DNA of 64,000 nt. Origin: Cellulomonas composti. GTDB lineage: Bacteria > Actinomycetota > Actinomycetes > Actinomycetales > Cellulomonadaceae. The DNA lies in contig NZ_BJWG01000008.1 in NCBI RefSeq assembly GCF_007990245.1, positions 1 through 64,000 of the forward strand, read 5' to 3'. Both the position numbers and the translations under genes were made by a program. Shown one piece after another: positions 9,173 through 17,874 of this stretch. Under the pieces are notes generated by a model that worked only from the letters and a program-made list of their open reading frames with translations, did no database searches and had not been told where the DNA came from. The number at the start of each line of letters is the position of its first letter. Position 1 is the stretch's first letter.

Positions 9173-10594
9173 TCAACCCCTGCAGCCGCAGGCCTGGACC
9201 TGCGTCACCCACGCGTCGATGGCCTGCCGCGCGCCGCCCTGCCACGCGTCGGGCGTGCGGGCCAGCACCGCGAAGACGAGCTGACGTCCGTCGGCGTCCT
9301 GCACGGTCCCCGCCAGGCCGCTCGTGTTCGCGAGGCTGCCCGTCTTGGCACGCACCATCCCGCGCGCGGGCGACTCGAGGTAGCGGTCCGCGAGCGTGCC
9401 GGTCAGGCCGCCGATCGGCATGCCCGCCGCGATCGAGCGCAGCATCGGCCGGCCCGGATCGACGACGAGCGTGAGCAGGTCGTCGAGCGTCTCGACCGTC
9501 AGCGTGGACCCGCGCGCGAGGCCGGACGCGTCGGACAGGTGTGCGCCCGTGGTGTCCACGCCCATGCCCGCGACGACGCGCAGCACGGCCTGCGTCGCGC
9601 CGTCGAAGCTGCCCGGCAGCCCCTGGTCGAGCGCGACGAGCCGGGCGACGACCTCGGTGATCGTGTTGTCCGACGACTCGAGGAAGAACGCGACCACGTC
9701 CGCCAGCGGCGCGGACCGCACCTCGGCCAGCTGCGCGGCACCCTCGGACGCGACGCCGTGCCGCACCGACCCCTCGACGGTGATCCCGGCCTCCTCGAGG
9801 CGGTCCGCGAACACGCCCGCCGCGTGCTGCGACGGGTCGGCGTAGCGCGGGACGTACTCCCCGGCCTTCGTCTTGGCGATGTTCACGGCGATCGACGTGA
9901 CCGGCGCGACGTAGCCGAGCGACAGGTCGACGGGGTCCCAGTCGGGGTTGACGCTCGGTCCGGAGAACAGCGAGTCGTCGACCGTGAGCGTGACGCTCGT
10001 GACGCCGCGCAGTCGCAGGTCCTTCGCGGTCGCGCGCGCGAGGTCGCCCAGGCCCGCGTGGCCGAGCACGGCATCCGGGTCGCCCGCGTCCGCGGCCAGC
10101 ATCATGTCCCCGCCCCCGACGAGCACGAGCGCGTCCGCGGCGTCGCCCTGCACGACCCTCGTCGCGACGGTCGAGGTCCCCGGCACCGAGCCGAGCGCAG
10201 CGGTCGCGGTGACGAGCTTGGCGGTCGACGCGGGCGTGCGCGGCGTCTCGCTGCGGTGCGACGCGACGACCTCGCCGGTGAGCTGGTCGGTGACCAGGAC
10301 GCTGACGTTCTTCTCGCCGCCCAGGCGGGAGTCGGCCGCCATCTCGTCGACGAGCGCCTGCACGCGGTCCGCGGCGGGCTCGGGCGCGGCCGGGTCGAGC
10401 GCGGTGAGCGCGGTGGTGAGCTCGGGCGCCTCGACCGCGCCCGGCGCCGTGGGGAACGGGGCCGCGGGCTCGGGGGTCGGCTCGAGCGTGACCAGGCCGG
10501 GCACCAGATCCCGCGCATCGGCGTACACGTAACCGGTGGCCGCGAGCACCACGACGAGCATCGTCACGCCCATCACGCGTGCTCCCGTGCTCAT
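9173..10594 (-). CDS. dacB: D-alanyl-D-alanine carboxypeptidase/endopeptidase (PBP4 type)
   Basis: Class C low-molecular-mass penicillin-binding protein of peptidase family S13 that trims peptidoglycan stem peptides. The N-terminal hydrophobic anchor is at residues 6-22, followed by a Pro/Ala-rich stretch. The active-site triad motifs are intact: STAK (123-126), SDN (308-310) and KTG (417-419). At 473 residues it has the usual family length. It is divergent from ppa, with which it shares a 189-bp upstream region. Confidence 0.93.
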   Translation of the reverse strand: MSTGARVMGVTMLVVVLAATGYVYADARDLVPGLVTLEPTPEPAAPFPTAPGAVEAPELTTALTALDPAAPEPAADRVQALVDEMAADSRLGGEKNVSVLVTDQLTGEVVASHRSETPRTPASTAKLVTATAALGSVPGTSTVATRVVQGDAADALVLVGGGDMMLAADAGDPDAVLGHAGLGDLARATAKDLRLRGVTSVTLTVDDSLFSGPSVNPDWDPVDLSLGYVAPVTSIAVNIAKTKAGEYVPRYADPSQHAAGVFADRLEEAGITVEGSVRHGVASEGAAQLAEVRSAPLADVVAFFLESSDNTITEVVARLVALDQGLPGSFDGATQAVLRVVAGMGVDTTGAHLSDASGLARGSTLTVETLDDLLTLVVDPGRPMLRSIAAGMPIGGLTGTLADRYLESPARGMVRAKTGSLANTSGLAGTVQDADGRQLVFAVLARTPDAWQGGARQAIDAWVTQVQACGCRG

Positions 10595-10783
10595 CGTCGT
10601 CGCGCCCGTCTCGTCGTCCTGTGCCGCTCGTCACCATCCCCGGGAAGGGCCTGAGGGGGACGAGTCTGCCGCCGGTGCGTCAGACTATGCACAGCAGCGC
10701 GCGCCCGATACCGAGCGGCGCGCCGCGAGACCACCACGCGCGACCGTCCGACGAGGGCGACGGACGCAGCGGACAGGAGAGCT

Positions 10784-11278
10784 GTGGAGTTCGACGTCAC
10801 GATCGAGATCCCCAAGGGTCAGCGCAACAAGTACGAGGTCGACCACGCGACGGGGCGCATCCGCCTCGACCGCATGCTCTTCACCTCGACGCGCTACCCC
10901 GACGACTACGGGTTCATCGAGGGCACGCTCGGCGAGGACGGCGACCCGCTCGACGCGCTCGTGCTGCTCGAGGAGCCCACGTTCCCCGGCTGCCTGATCC
11001 GTTGCCGCGCGCTCGGCATGTTCCGCATGCGCGACGAGGCCGGCGGCGACGACAAGGTGCTGTGCGTGCCGACGGGCGACCAGCGCGCCGCCTGGCGCCA
11101 GGACATCGACGACGTCTCGGACTTCCACCGCCTCGAGATCCAGCACTTCTTCGAGGTCTACAAGGACCTCGAGCCGGGCAAGTCCGTCGAGGGTGCGCAC
11201 TGGACGGGCAAGGCCGAGGCCGAGGCCGAGATCGAGCGTTCGCGCCAGCGCGCCATCGACGCGGGCTACGACCACTGA
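10784..11278 (+). CDS. ppa: Inorganic pyrophosphatase (family I)
   Basis: Hydrolyses pyrophosphate to phosphate in the cytoplasm. The 164-residue protein has the family signature DGDPLDALV with three metal-binding Asp, plus the early YEVDH and DYGFIEGT segments. The start is GTG with CAGGAGA five bases upstream. It is divergent from dacB, an arrangement common in actinobacteria, and converges with the DUF2510 gene. Confidence 0.96.
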   Translation: MEFDVTIEIPKGQRNKYEVDHATGRIRLDRMLFTSTRYPDDYGFIEGTLGEDGDPLDALVLLEEPTFPGCLIRCRALGMFRMRDEAGGDDKVLCVPTGDQRAAWRQDIDDVSDFHRLEIQHFFEVYKDLEPGKSVEGAHWTGKAEAEAEIERSRQRAIDAGYDH

Positions 11279-11300
11279 CCTCGTCGGACTACTCGTCGGA

Positions 11301-11717
11301 CTAGATGTTGGCGAACTGACGACTGAGGTCGAGCCACATGAGGCCGGCACCCGTCGCGACGACGCCGGCGACGATCGCGAAGATCGCGCGCCCACGCCCG
11401 TGCCCGCCGTGCCGCGCGCGGACCAGCGCCCACACGCCGAGGCCGATCGCCACGGGTCCGAGGGGCCAGACCAGCAGCGAGAACAGGCCGACGTAGCCGG
11501 CGGTCACGGACTGCCACGACCTGCCGACGGGGACCAGCCAGTGCACCGCGCTGCCCGGCCCCGTCTCGTCGGACGGCCGGGGCGCCGGTACGCCCGCGGC
11601 GGGCGCGAGCGGCTGGGTGTGCTCCGTCCAGCCGGCCCCGTCGAACCACCGGACCACGCCGGGTGTCTCACCGTCCACGTACCAACCGGGCGCCGTCGTC
11701 GGCGGAGGAACGCTCAT
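11301..11717 (-). CDS. DUF2510 domain membrane protein
   Basis: A 138-residue protein with an N-terminal DUF2510 motif (APGWYVDGE, then RWFDGAGWTEHT) and two predicted transmembrane segments near residues 65-85 and 98-118. DUF2510 is a short Trp-rich module found mainly in actinobacterial membrane proteins; its function is unknown. I chose the internal ATG at 11717, although a start at 11738 is possible. The stop codon lies inside a 12-bp direct repeat (CTCGTCGGACTA, 11280-11303). Confidence 0.8.
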   Translation of the reverse strand: MSVPPPTTAPGWYVDGETPGVVRWFDGAGWTEHTQPLAPAAGVPAPRPSDETGPGSAVHWLVPVGRSWQSVTAGYVGLFSLLVWPLGPVAIGLGVWALVRARHGGHGRGRAIFAIVAGVVATGAGLMWLDLSRQFANI

Positions 11718-11769
11718 GCCGTCGCATCGGCACGCCATGGGCGCAGGTTAAGACGCGGCGTGCCCGGCG

Positions 11770-13164
11770 TCAGGGACGGCCGGCGTAGGGCATCGTGCCG
11801 CCCCAGCGCATCGTGGTCAGGCGCACCGTCAGGCCCGGTCGCGGGGCCTCGACGATCTGTCCGTTGCCCGCCCACATCGCGACGTGGTAGATCGAGTCGG
11901 GGTTGGACGGGTCGGTGCTCCAGAACACCAGGTCGCCCGGGCGCAGGTCGTTGTAGCTGATCTTGAGGACCTGCTTGTACTGGTCACGGGACGTCCGGTT
12001 GATCGCGACGCCCGCGGCGCTCCAGGACGTCATCGTCAGGCCCGAGCAGTCGTACCCCGGACCCGTGCCGCCCCAGACGTAGGGCGCACCGATCTTGCTC
12101 TTGGCCGACGAGAGCGCCTCGAGCCCGTCCTGCGCGGAGCCGACCGAACGCCCGGTACCCAGTCCGTAGGGCGGCGTGGCGGGCGGCTTCGTCGGTGTCG
12201 GCGACGGCGACGGCGTGACCGGGGGGGTCGTCGGCGGGGTCGTCGGGTCGGACGGCGGGGTCGTCGGGTTCGACGGCGGCGTGGTCGGGTTCGACGGCGG
12301 CGTGGTCGGGTCGGACGGCGGGGTGGTCGGGTTCGACGGGGGCGTGGTCGGGTTGGACGGCGGGGTCGTCGGGTCCGGGCTCGGCTGGTTGTCGAGCTGC
12401 TCGCGGCGGCGGCGCTCCTCGTCGAGCGCGTCCTGCCGGCGACGCTCGACGTCGACGCTGGTCTGACGCGCCTGCGAGAGCGCGACGAGCAGGCCGTTGC
12501 GCTCCTGCTCACCGGCGACGCGCGCGGCGTCCGCGTCGTCCGCGACCTGCTGGGCCTCGGCGAGCGCGTCCTGCGCGGCGGTCTGTGCGTCCTTGGCGTC
12601 CTGCGCGGCGGTGTCGGACTGCTCCGCGAGCGTCGAGGCGACGAGCTGGGCGGCCCGGTAGCGCTGGACCGCGTCGTCGGTCTTGGCGGTGAACTGGTCG
12701 AGCGCGCTGGTACGGCTGGCGACGTCCTGGAACCCGTCGGCCGAGAGCAGCGCCTCGATCATGTCCGCCGAGCCGCCGGACCGCGCGATCTGACGGGCGA
12801 TCGCGACGAGCTCACGCCGCGAGGTCTCGGCCTCGGAGTCGGCCTTCGCGGAGCGCTCCGCGGCCTCGTCGGCCTTGTCCTGCGCGTCCTGCGCCGCGAC
12901 GAGTGCCCGCGTGTACGACTCGCCCGCGATCTGCACCTGGACGTCCGCGGCGTCGGCCGCGGTGGACAGCTCGGCGAGCCGGATCTCCATCTCGGCGACC
13001 GACCGCTGCGCGTCGTCGACCGCGGCCTGCGCGTCGCGCACGTCCTGGTCGCTCGGCGCGGTCGGGTCCGCGAGCGCGCCCGGCGCGACGCCGACGAGCA
13101 GCCCGACGAGCATCGCGGCCGTCGCCGCAGCGCCCGCCCAGCGCAGCCGTCCCCGGTCGTCCAC
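11770..13164 (-). CDS. Secreted NlpC/P60 peptidoglycan endopeptidase (RipA-like)
   Basis: A 464-residue secreted cell-wall hydrolase that would cleave peptidoglycan stem peptides, probably during cell separation. A signal peptide (residues 1-32, GALA/DP cleavage region) is followed by a long Ala/Gln-rich coiled coil (about 40-260), a linker of PTTPPSN heptapeptide repeats, and a C-terminal NlpC/P60 domain. The domain has the catalytic Cys in YDCSGLT (C373) and His in YHVAMWAG (H427). The start is GTG 13164. The coiled coil resembles the inhibitory N-terminal domain of mycobacterial RipA. It is divergent from metY. Confidence 0.9.
   Translation of the reverse strand: MDDRGRLRWAGAAATAAMLVGLLVGVAPGALADPTAPSDQDVRDAQAAVDDAQRSVAEMEIRLAELSTAADAADVQVQIAGESYTRALVAAQDAQDKADEAAERSAKADSEAETSRRELVAIARQIARSGGSADMIEALLSADGFQDVASRTSALDQFTAKTDDAVQRYRAAQLVASTLAEQSDTAAQDAKDAQTAAQDALAEAQQVADDADAARVAGEQERNGLLVALSQARQTSVDVERRRQDALDEERRRREQLDNQPSPDPTTPPSNPTTPPSNPTTPPSDPTTPPSNPTTPPSNPTTPPSDPTTPPTTPPVTPSPSPTPTKPPATPPYGLGTGRSVGSAQDGLEALSSAKSKIGAPYVWGGTGPGYDCSGLTMTSWSAAGVAINRTSRDQYKQVLKISYNDLRPGDLVFWSTDPSNPDSIYHVAMWAGNGQIVEAPRPGLTVRLTTMRWGGTMPYAGRP
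12235..12375 (-). repeat. 21-bp coding repeat encoding PTTPPSN linker
   Basis: Seven 21-bp units, such as GGGTTCGACGGCGGCGTGGTC on the plus strand, encode PTTPPSN or PTTPPSD heptapeptides between the coiled coil and the catalytic domain of the NlpC/P60 protein. Confidence 0.9.
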
Positions 13165-13646
13165 CGTCGCGTACCCCCGTGAGCCGTCTCGTCGTCCTCG
13201 TCGCCGCGGGCGCAGGGCCCGCGCGGCCGTCCACGACGACCTCTCGGGACGCTACCGGTCTGCGCCACAGAAGTGAACACCAGTCACACGAGTCCCACGA
13301 GTCACACGGCCCACGGCCGCGAATCTCGGGACGAACCGGACGTCGGACGACACCGCGCGCACGCGTTCGGGTGATTCACGTCCGGGATGTGAGACGGACG
13401 TCCCGCGGCGGAGGTCGAGTCGCATAGCCTCCGCAACATGTTCTGCCGAATGTGTCGCTGACAGCGCACGCTCGGCCATGCCCGCGGGCAGGTCATCCGC
13501 CCCTGACGGCCGGACCCCGACCCCCGCCCCAGCACCGCTCGATCCGTGCGCCCACCCCGAACCCGCACCGCGGGGGATGTCGGCTGCCCGAGCTCCCCGT
13601 GGTCACCGCAGTCGGTATCCATCCACCCGAAGCGAGGAGCAGACCC
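13165..13646. promoter_or_regulatory. Divergent control region between the NlpC/P60 gene and metY
   Basis: This 482-bp region must carry promoters for both genes. I see three direct 9-bp repeats AGTCACACG / AGTCCCACG / AGTCACACG at 13282-13308, about 120-145 bp upstream of the NlpC/P60 start. A GAGGAG ribosome site lies eight bases before metY. I found no recognisable S-adenosylmethionine or c-di-AMP riboswitch core and no gene. Confidence 0.55.
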
Positions 13647-14966
13647 ATGAGCAACGAGAACTGGAGCTTCGAGACCCGCCAGGTCCACGCCGGCCAGCAG
13701 CCCGACCCCACCACCGGCGCCCGCGCGCTGCCGATCTACCAGACCACGTCCTACGTGTTCCCCGACGCCGGCACGGCCGCCGCACGGTTCGCGCTGCAGG
13801 ACCTCGGCCCGATCTACACGCGCATCGGCAACCCGACGCAGGAGGTCGTCGAGAACCGCATCGCGTCGCTCGAGGGCGGCGTCGGCGCGCTGCTCGTGGC
13901 GTCCGGCCAGGCCGCCGCGACGTTCGCGATCCTCAACGTCGCCGAGGCGGGCGACCACATCGTCGCGAGCCCGTCGCTCTACGGCGGCACCTACAACCTG
14001 CTGCACTACACGCTGCCCAAGCTCGGCGTCGAGACGACGTTCGTGACCGACCCGCACGACGCGGACGCGTGGCGCGCGGCGATCCGGCCGAACACCAAGG
14101 CGTTCTTCGCCGAGACGATCCCGAACCCGAAGTCCGACATCCTCGACATCGAGCTCGTCGCGGGGGTCGCTCACGAGTACGGCGCACCGCTGATCGTCGA
14201 CAACACGGTCGCGACGCCGTACCTCATCAACCCGCTGTCGTGGGGTGCGGACGTCGTCGTGCACTCCGCGACGAAGTACCTCGGCGGGCACGGTTCGGCG
14301 ATCGGCGGCGTGATCGTCGACGGCGGCTCGTTCGACTACGCGCAGCACCCCGACCGCTTCCCCGGCTTCAACGCGCCCGATCCCTCGTACCACGGGCTCG
14401 AGATCGCCAAGACGCTCGGCGTCGGCGGCCTGTTCGGCGTGAACCTGTCGTACATCCTCAAGGCGCGCATCCAGCTCCTGCGCGACCTGGGCGCCGCGAT
14501 CTCGCCGTTCAACGCGTTCCTCATCGCGCAGGGCATCGAGACGCTCTCGCTGCGCGTCGAGCGGCACGTCGAGAACGCGACGAAGGTCGCGCAGTGGCTC
14601 GAGGCGCGCGACGACGTCCTCGGCGTGCACTACGCGGGTCTCGAGTCCAGCCCGTGGCACGCCAACCAGCTCAAGTACGCGCCCCGCGGCGGAGGTGCGG
14701 TGCTCGCGTTCGAGATCGACGGCGGCACCGAGGCCGGGCAGGCGTTCGTCTCGGCGCTCGAGCTGCACTCCAACGTCGCGAACATCGGCGACGTGCGCTC
14801 GCTCGTCATCCACCCGGCCTCGACGACGCACAGCCAGCTCACGCCCGACGAGCAGGCGCTGTCCGGCGTGACCCCCGGGCTCGTGCGGCTCGCGGTCGGC
14901 ATCGAGCACATCGACGACATCCTGGCCGACCTGGACGCGGGCTTCCGCGCCGCCAAGGGCGCCTGA
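13647..14966 (+). CDS. metY: O-acetylhomoserine aminocarboxypropyltransferase (O-acetylhomoserine sulfhydrylase)
   Basis: PLP enzyme that makes homocysteine from O-acetylhomoserine and sulfide. The 439-residue length fits the Cys/Met metabolism PLP family. Diagnostic segments are YTRIGNPTQEVVENRIASLE, ETIPNPKSDILDI, VDNTVATPYLINP and the PLP lysine in HSATKYLGGHGS, near residue 210. ATG 13647 is preceded by GAGGAG; the upstream extension of the frame is non-coding in character. It pairs with metX, which supplies its substrate. Confidence 0.95.
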   Translation: MSNENWSFETRQVHAGQQPDPTTGARALPIYQTTSYVFPDAGTAAARFALQDLGPIYTRIGNPTQEVVENRIASLEGGVGALLVASGQAAATFAILNVAEAGDHIVASPSLYGGTYNLLHYTLPKLGVETTFVTDPHDADAWRAAIRPNTKAFFAETIPNPKSDILDIELVAGVAHEYGAPLIVDNTVATPYLINPLSWGADVVVHSATKYLGGHGSAIGGVIVDGGSFDYAQHPDRFPGFNAPDPSYHGLEIAKTLGVGGLFGVNLSYILKARIQLLRDLGAAISPFNAFLIAQGIETLSLRVERHVENATKVAQWLEARDDVLGVHYAGLESSPWHANQLKYAPRGGGAVLAFEIDGGTEAGQAFVSALELHSNVANIGDVRSLVIHPASTTHSQLTPDEQALSGVTPGLVRLAVGIEHIDDILADLDAGFRAAKGA

Positions 14967-14972
14967 CCCCCC

Positions 14973-15011
14973 GGGTGGCCCGTCCCGACCCGCGGTCAGG
15001 ACGGGCCACCC
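14973..15011 (+). terminator. 13-bp hairpin between metY and metX
   Basis: GGGTGGCCCGTCC (14973-14985) is perfectly complementary to GGACGGGCCACCC (14999-15011), with a 13-nt loop, starting seven bases after the metY stop. There is no downstream U run, as is common for actinobacterial hairpin terminators. It may reduce read-through into metX or protect the metY mRNA end. Confidence 0.75.
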
Positions 15012-15039
15012 GCCCCACCCCTGCGTAGATTGGTTCCTC

Positions 15040-16260
15040 GTGTCCGACGAGAACGCCGCAGCCACCGCGCGCGCGCCGCACGCCCGCACCCGGGCGAGCC
15101 GCCTGCCGGTGCCGCAGCGAGCCCCCGTGCCCGCCTCCTCGGCGTGGCGCCAGGGCGACCCCGTCGGCCGCCGCGAGTTCGCCGACCTGGGCCCGTTCGC
15201 GCTCGAGTCGGGCGGTCGACTGCCCGCCGTGCGGCTCGCCTTCGAGACCTGGGGCACGCTCGACGAGGACAGCAGCAACGCCGTGCTCGTGCTGCACGCC
15301 CTGACCGGCGACTCCCACGTCACCGGACCTGCCGGCGACGGTCACCCGACCGCCGGCTGGTGGCAGTCGATGGTCGGGCCCGGCGCCCCGATCGACACCG
15401 ACCGCTGGTTCGTCGTCGCCCCCAACGTGCTGGGCGGCTGTCAGGGCTCCACCGGACCCTCGTCGGACGCGCCCGACGGCAAGCCGTGGGGCTCGCGGTT
15501 CCCGCGGCTGTCGGTGCGCGACCAGGTGGCCGCCGAGGTGCGCCTCGCGGACCTGCTCGGCATCCGCTCGTGGGCGCTCGTGATCGGCGCGTCGATGGGC
15601 GGGCAGCGCGTGCTCGAGTGGGCCGCGTCCGAGCCGCACCGCGTCGAGGCGTTCGCCGCGATCGCGACGACCGCGCAGACCTCGGGCGACCAGATCGCGA
15701 ACTTCCACACCCAGCTCGCCGCGATCCACGGCGACCCGGCCTTCCGCAACGGCGACTACTACGACGCCGCACCCGGCGAGGGTCCGCACGTCGGCCTCGG
15801 CCTCGCGCGCCAGATCGCGCACCAGAGCTACCGGTCGGCGCTCGAGCTCGACGAGCGGTTCGGCCGCATCCCGCAGGGCGCCGAGGACCCGCTCGAGGGC
15901 GGCCGGTTCGCCGTGCAGTCCTACCTCGAGCACCACGGCGACAAGCTCGCGCGGCGGTTCGACGCCAACACGTACGTGACGCTGACGCGCACGATGATCA
16001 CGCACGATCTCGGCCGCGACCGCGGGGGCGTGGACAACGCGCTGTCGCAGGTCACGGCCCGCGGGCTCGTCGTCGCGGTCGACACCGACCGGCTCTTCCC
16101 GCTCACGCAGTCCGAGCGGATCGCCGAGCACGTGCCCGGCGCCGGGCCCGTGCGGGTGGTGCACTCCGACTTCGGCCACGACGGCTTCCTCATCGAGGAG
16201 GACCAGGTCGGCGCGCACGTCGCGGACTTCCTCGCCGAGCGGGTCCGCACCCGTCCCTGA
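15040..16260 (+). CDS. metX: Homoserine O-acetyltransferase
   Basis: Alpha/beta-hydrolase-fold enzyme that acetylates L-homoserine with acetyl-CoA, giving the substrate for MetY. The nucleophile elbow is GASMGG (Ser near residue 186). The acid is likely the Asp of VDTDRLFP (about 349) and the base the His of FGHDGF (about 379). HALTGDSHV and NVLGGCQGSTGP are typical of the family. The start is GTG 15040 and the product has 406 residues. Acetyl versus succinyl specificity is inferred from the metY pairing. Confidence 0.94.
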   Translation: MSDENAAATARAPHARTRASRLPVPQRAPVPASSAWRQGDPVGRREFADLGPFALESGGRLPAVRLAFETWGTLDEDSSNAVLVLHALTGDSHVTGPAGDGHPTAGWWQSMVGPGAPIDTDRWFVVAPNVLGGCQGSTGPSSDAPDGKPWGSRFPRLSVRDQVAAEVRLADLLGIRSWALVIGASMGGQRVLEWAASEPHRVEAFAAIATTAQTSGDQIANFHTQLAAIHGDPAFRNGDYYDAAPGEGPHVGLGLARQIAHQSYRSALELDERFGRIPQGAEDPLEGGRFAVQSYLEHHGDKLARRFDANTYVTLTRTMITHDLGRDRGGVDNALSQVTARGLVVAVDTDRLFPLTQSERIAEHVPGAGPVRVVHSDFGHDGFLIEEDQVGAHVADFLAERVRTRP

Positions 16261-16312
16261 GCGCGTCGACGAGTCCGTCGTCGGGCCCGTTCGAGCACGG
16301 CAGGATGGGCGC

Positions 16313-17047
16313 ATGACCGCGACGCTCGCCGAGGCCACGACCGCGCTGCACAGCCAGTGGGACCGGCTGCGCGCCTGGATCCTCGAGGTCGTCGTCGAGG
16401 CCGACGACACCGCCGTGGCCGCCGCGCCCTCGATCCTCGAGGGCTGGACCGTCACCGCGCTGGTCGCGCACGTCGGCCGCGCCATGGATGCGCTCGCCGC
16501 GTGCACGCCGCTGCCCGCGGACACCACGCCGCTCACGCTCGCCGAGTACCTCGGCACCTACGCGGGGCGTGCCGCCGACATCGCCGAGACCACACGCGCG
16601 ATCGCCGCGCAGGTGGCACCCGACCCCGTCGGCTGGATCGACGCACGGGCCGCCGCCGCGTTCGCGACCCTCGCGGCGGCCGACGGCCGCGACCTCGTCG
16701 TGCAGGCGCGGCGCGGACCCGTGCGGCTGTCGACCATGACCGTCTCGCGCGTGATCGAGCTCGTCGTGCACGCCGACGACCTCGCCGTCTCGGTGCGCCG
16801 CGTCCCCGGTGCCGACGCCGGCCCGGACCCCGTCGACCCCGGCGCGCTCGACCTCGTCGCGCGCGAGCTGCTCGCGATCGTCGTCGCCCGCGGCGGCTGG
16901 GACCTCGAGGTCGTCGACCCGCTGACGTGGATTCGCCTGGCCACCGGACGCGCGCCGTGCGGCACGAGCAGCCTCGCCGCGGCGCTCGCACCGCGCTGGA
17001 CGAGCGACGGCCTGCCGGACCTGGGCCGGATGCTGCCGATCCTGTGA
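16313..17047 (+). CDS. Mycothiol-dependent maleylpyruvate isomerase-family protein
   Basis: A 244-residue DinB-like protein of the MDMPI family. Putative metal ligands lie in VAHVGRAMD and in ELVVHADDLAVSV, spaced as in the family. LEGWTVTALVAHV is the typical N-terminal stretch. Members use mycothiol, the actinobacterial thiol, in isomerisation or transfer reactions, but most, like this one, have no known substrate. It lies 52 bp after metX on the same strand. Confidence 0.82.
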   Translation: MTATLAEATTALHSQWDRLRAWILEVVVEADDTAVAAAPSILEGWTVTALVAHVGRAMDALAACTPLPADTTPLTLAEYLGTYAGRAADIAETTRAIAAQVAPDPVGWIDARAAAAFATLAAADGRDLVVQARRGPVRLSTMTVSRVIELVVHADDLAVSVRRVPGADAGPDPVDPGALDLVARELLAIVVARGGWDLEVVDPLTWIRLATGRAPCGTSSLAAALAPRWTSDGLPDLGRMLPIL

Positions 17048-17138
17048 GCCCTGGGGCGACGGTGAGCCCTGACCGACCGTGGACCCGGGCCCACCGTGAA
17101 CCCTGGCCCTCGGCGCGGGCGTGCGCCACAGTGGGCGC

Positions 17139-17837
17139 ATGACGCAGCTGCCTCCGGCGGGTTCGATCGCGATCGGGCACGTCGTCGCGGCGATGGACGC
17201 CGAGTCCGCCGTCTGGCCCGCGGGCGACGGGCTGCGTGTGTTCTGCGAGATGTACCGGCAGGTCACGGTCCTGATGGCGCTTCGGGTCACCGACGGCACG
17301 TTCGTCGACGCCGCGTTCGTCGAGGACCTCGACGTGCGGTTCGCCGACCTGTTCCTCGACGTCCCGCGCGACCTGGCGGCCCGCCGCGACGTGAACAAGG
17401 CCTGGGCGCCGCTCGTCGAACGCCGCACGACGCACGGGATCGAGCCGATCCAGTTCGCGCTCGCCGGGATGAATGCGCACATCAACCACGACCTCGCACT
17501 CGCGGTCGTCGCGACGTGCGAGGCGCGCGGCGTCACGCCGCACGCCCCCGGGGTGCACGCCGACTTCGAGCGCGTGAACCAAGTGCTCGCCGAGGTGGTG
17601 CGGCCCATCCGGCAGTCGTTCCTCGACGAGGTCGTCGTCCGCGCGGGTGCGCCGCTGTCGCCGCTGGCCGACCTCGTCTCCGACTTCTCGATCGACAAGG
17701 CGCGCGACGCCGCCTGGGCGAACGCGCTCGTGCTCTGGCACCTGCGCGACGCGGGCTGGGTGGCCTCCGCGGCGCGTGACGCGCTCGCCCGCACGGTCGG
17801 GCTCGTCGGGCGGCAGCTCCTCATCGCACTCGGCTGA
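17139..17837 (+). CDS. DUF5995 family protein
   Basis: A 232-residue predominantly helical protein. The segment FALAGMNAHINHDLALAV, with HINHD, is the family hallmark and could hold a metal site. NKAWAPLVERR and FSIDKARDAAWANA are also typical. Function is unknown. I chose ATG 17139, which drops seven residues from the longest frame and has no competing gene. Confidence 0.75.
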   Translation: MTQLPPAGSIAIGHVVAAMDAESAVWPAGDGLRVFCEMYRQVTVLMALRVTDGTFVDAAFVEDLDVRFADLFLDVPRDLAARRDVNKAWAPLVERRTTHGIEPIQFALAGMNAHINHDLALAVVATCEARGVTPHAPGVHADFERVNQVLAEVVRPIRQSFLDEVVVRAGAPLSPLADLVSDFSIDKARDAAWANALVLWHLRDAGWVASAARDALARTVGLVGRQLLIALG

Positions 17838-17874
17838 CCTGCGCCGACGGGGTCCGCGGGCATACCGTGGGTCC

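Noticed and set aside
13165-13350. c-di-AMP (ydaO) riboswitch before the NlpC/P60 gene
   Set aside because: The gene type is a common target in actinobacteria, but the expected conserved core is not visible on the minus strand.
13400-13646. S-adenosylmethionine riboswitch before metY
   Set aside because: No recognisable SAM-I, SAM-II or SAM-IV core could be aligned by eye; a covariance-model scan would settle it.
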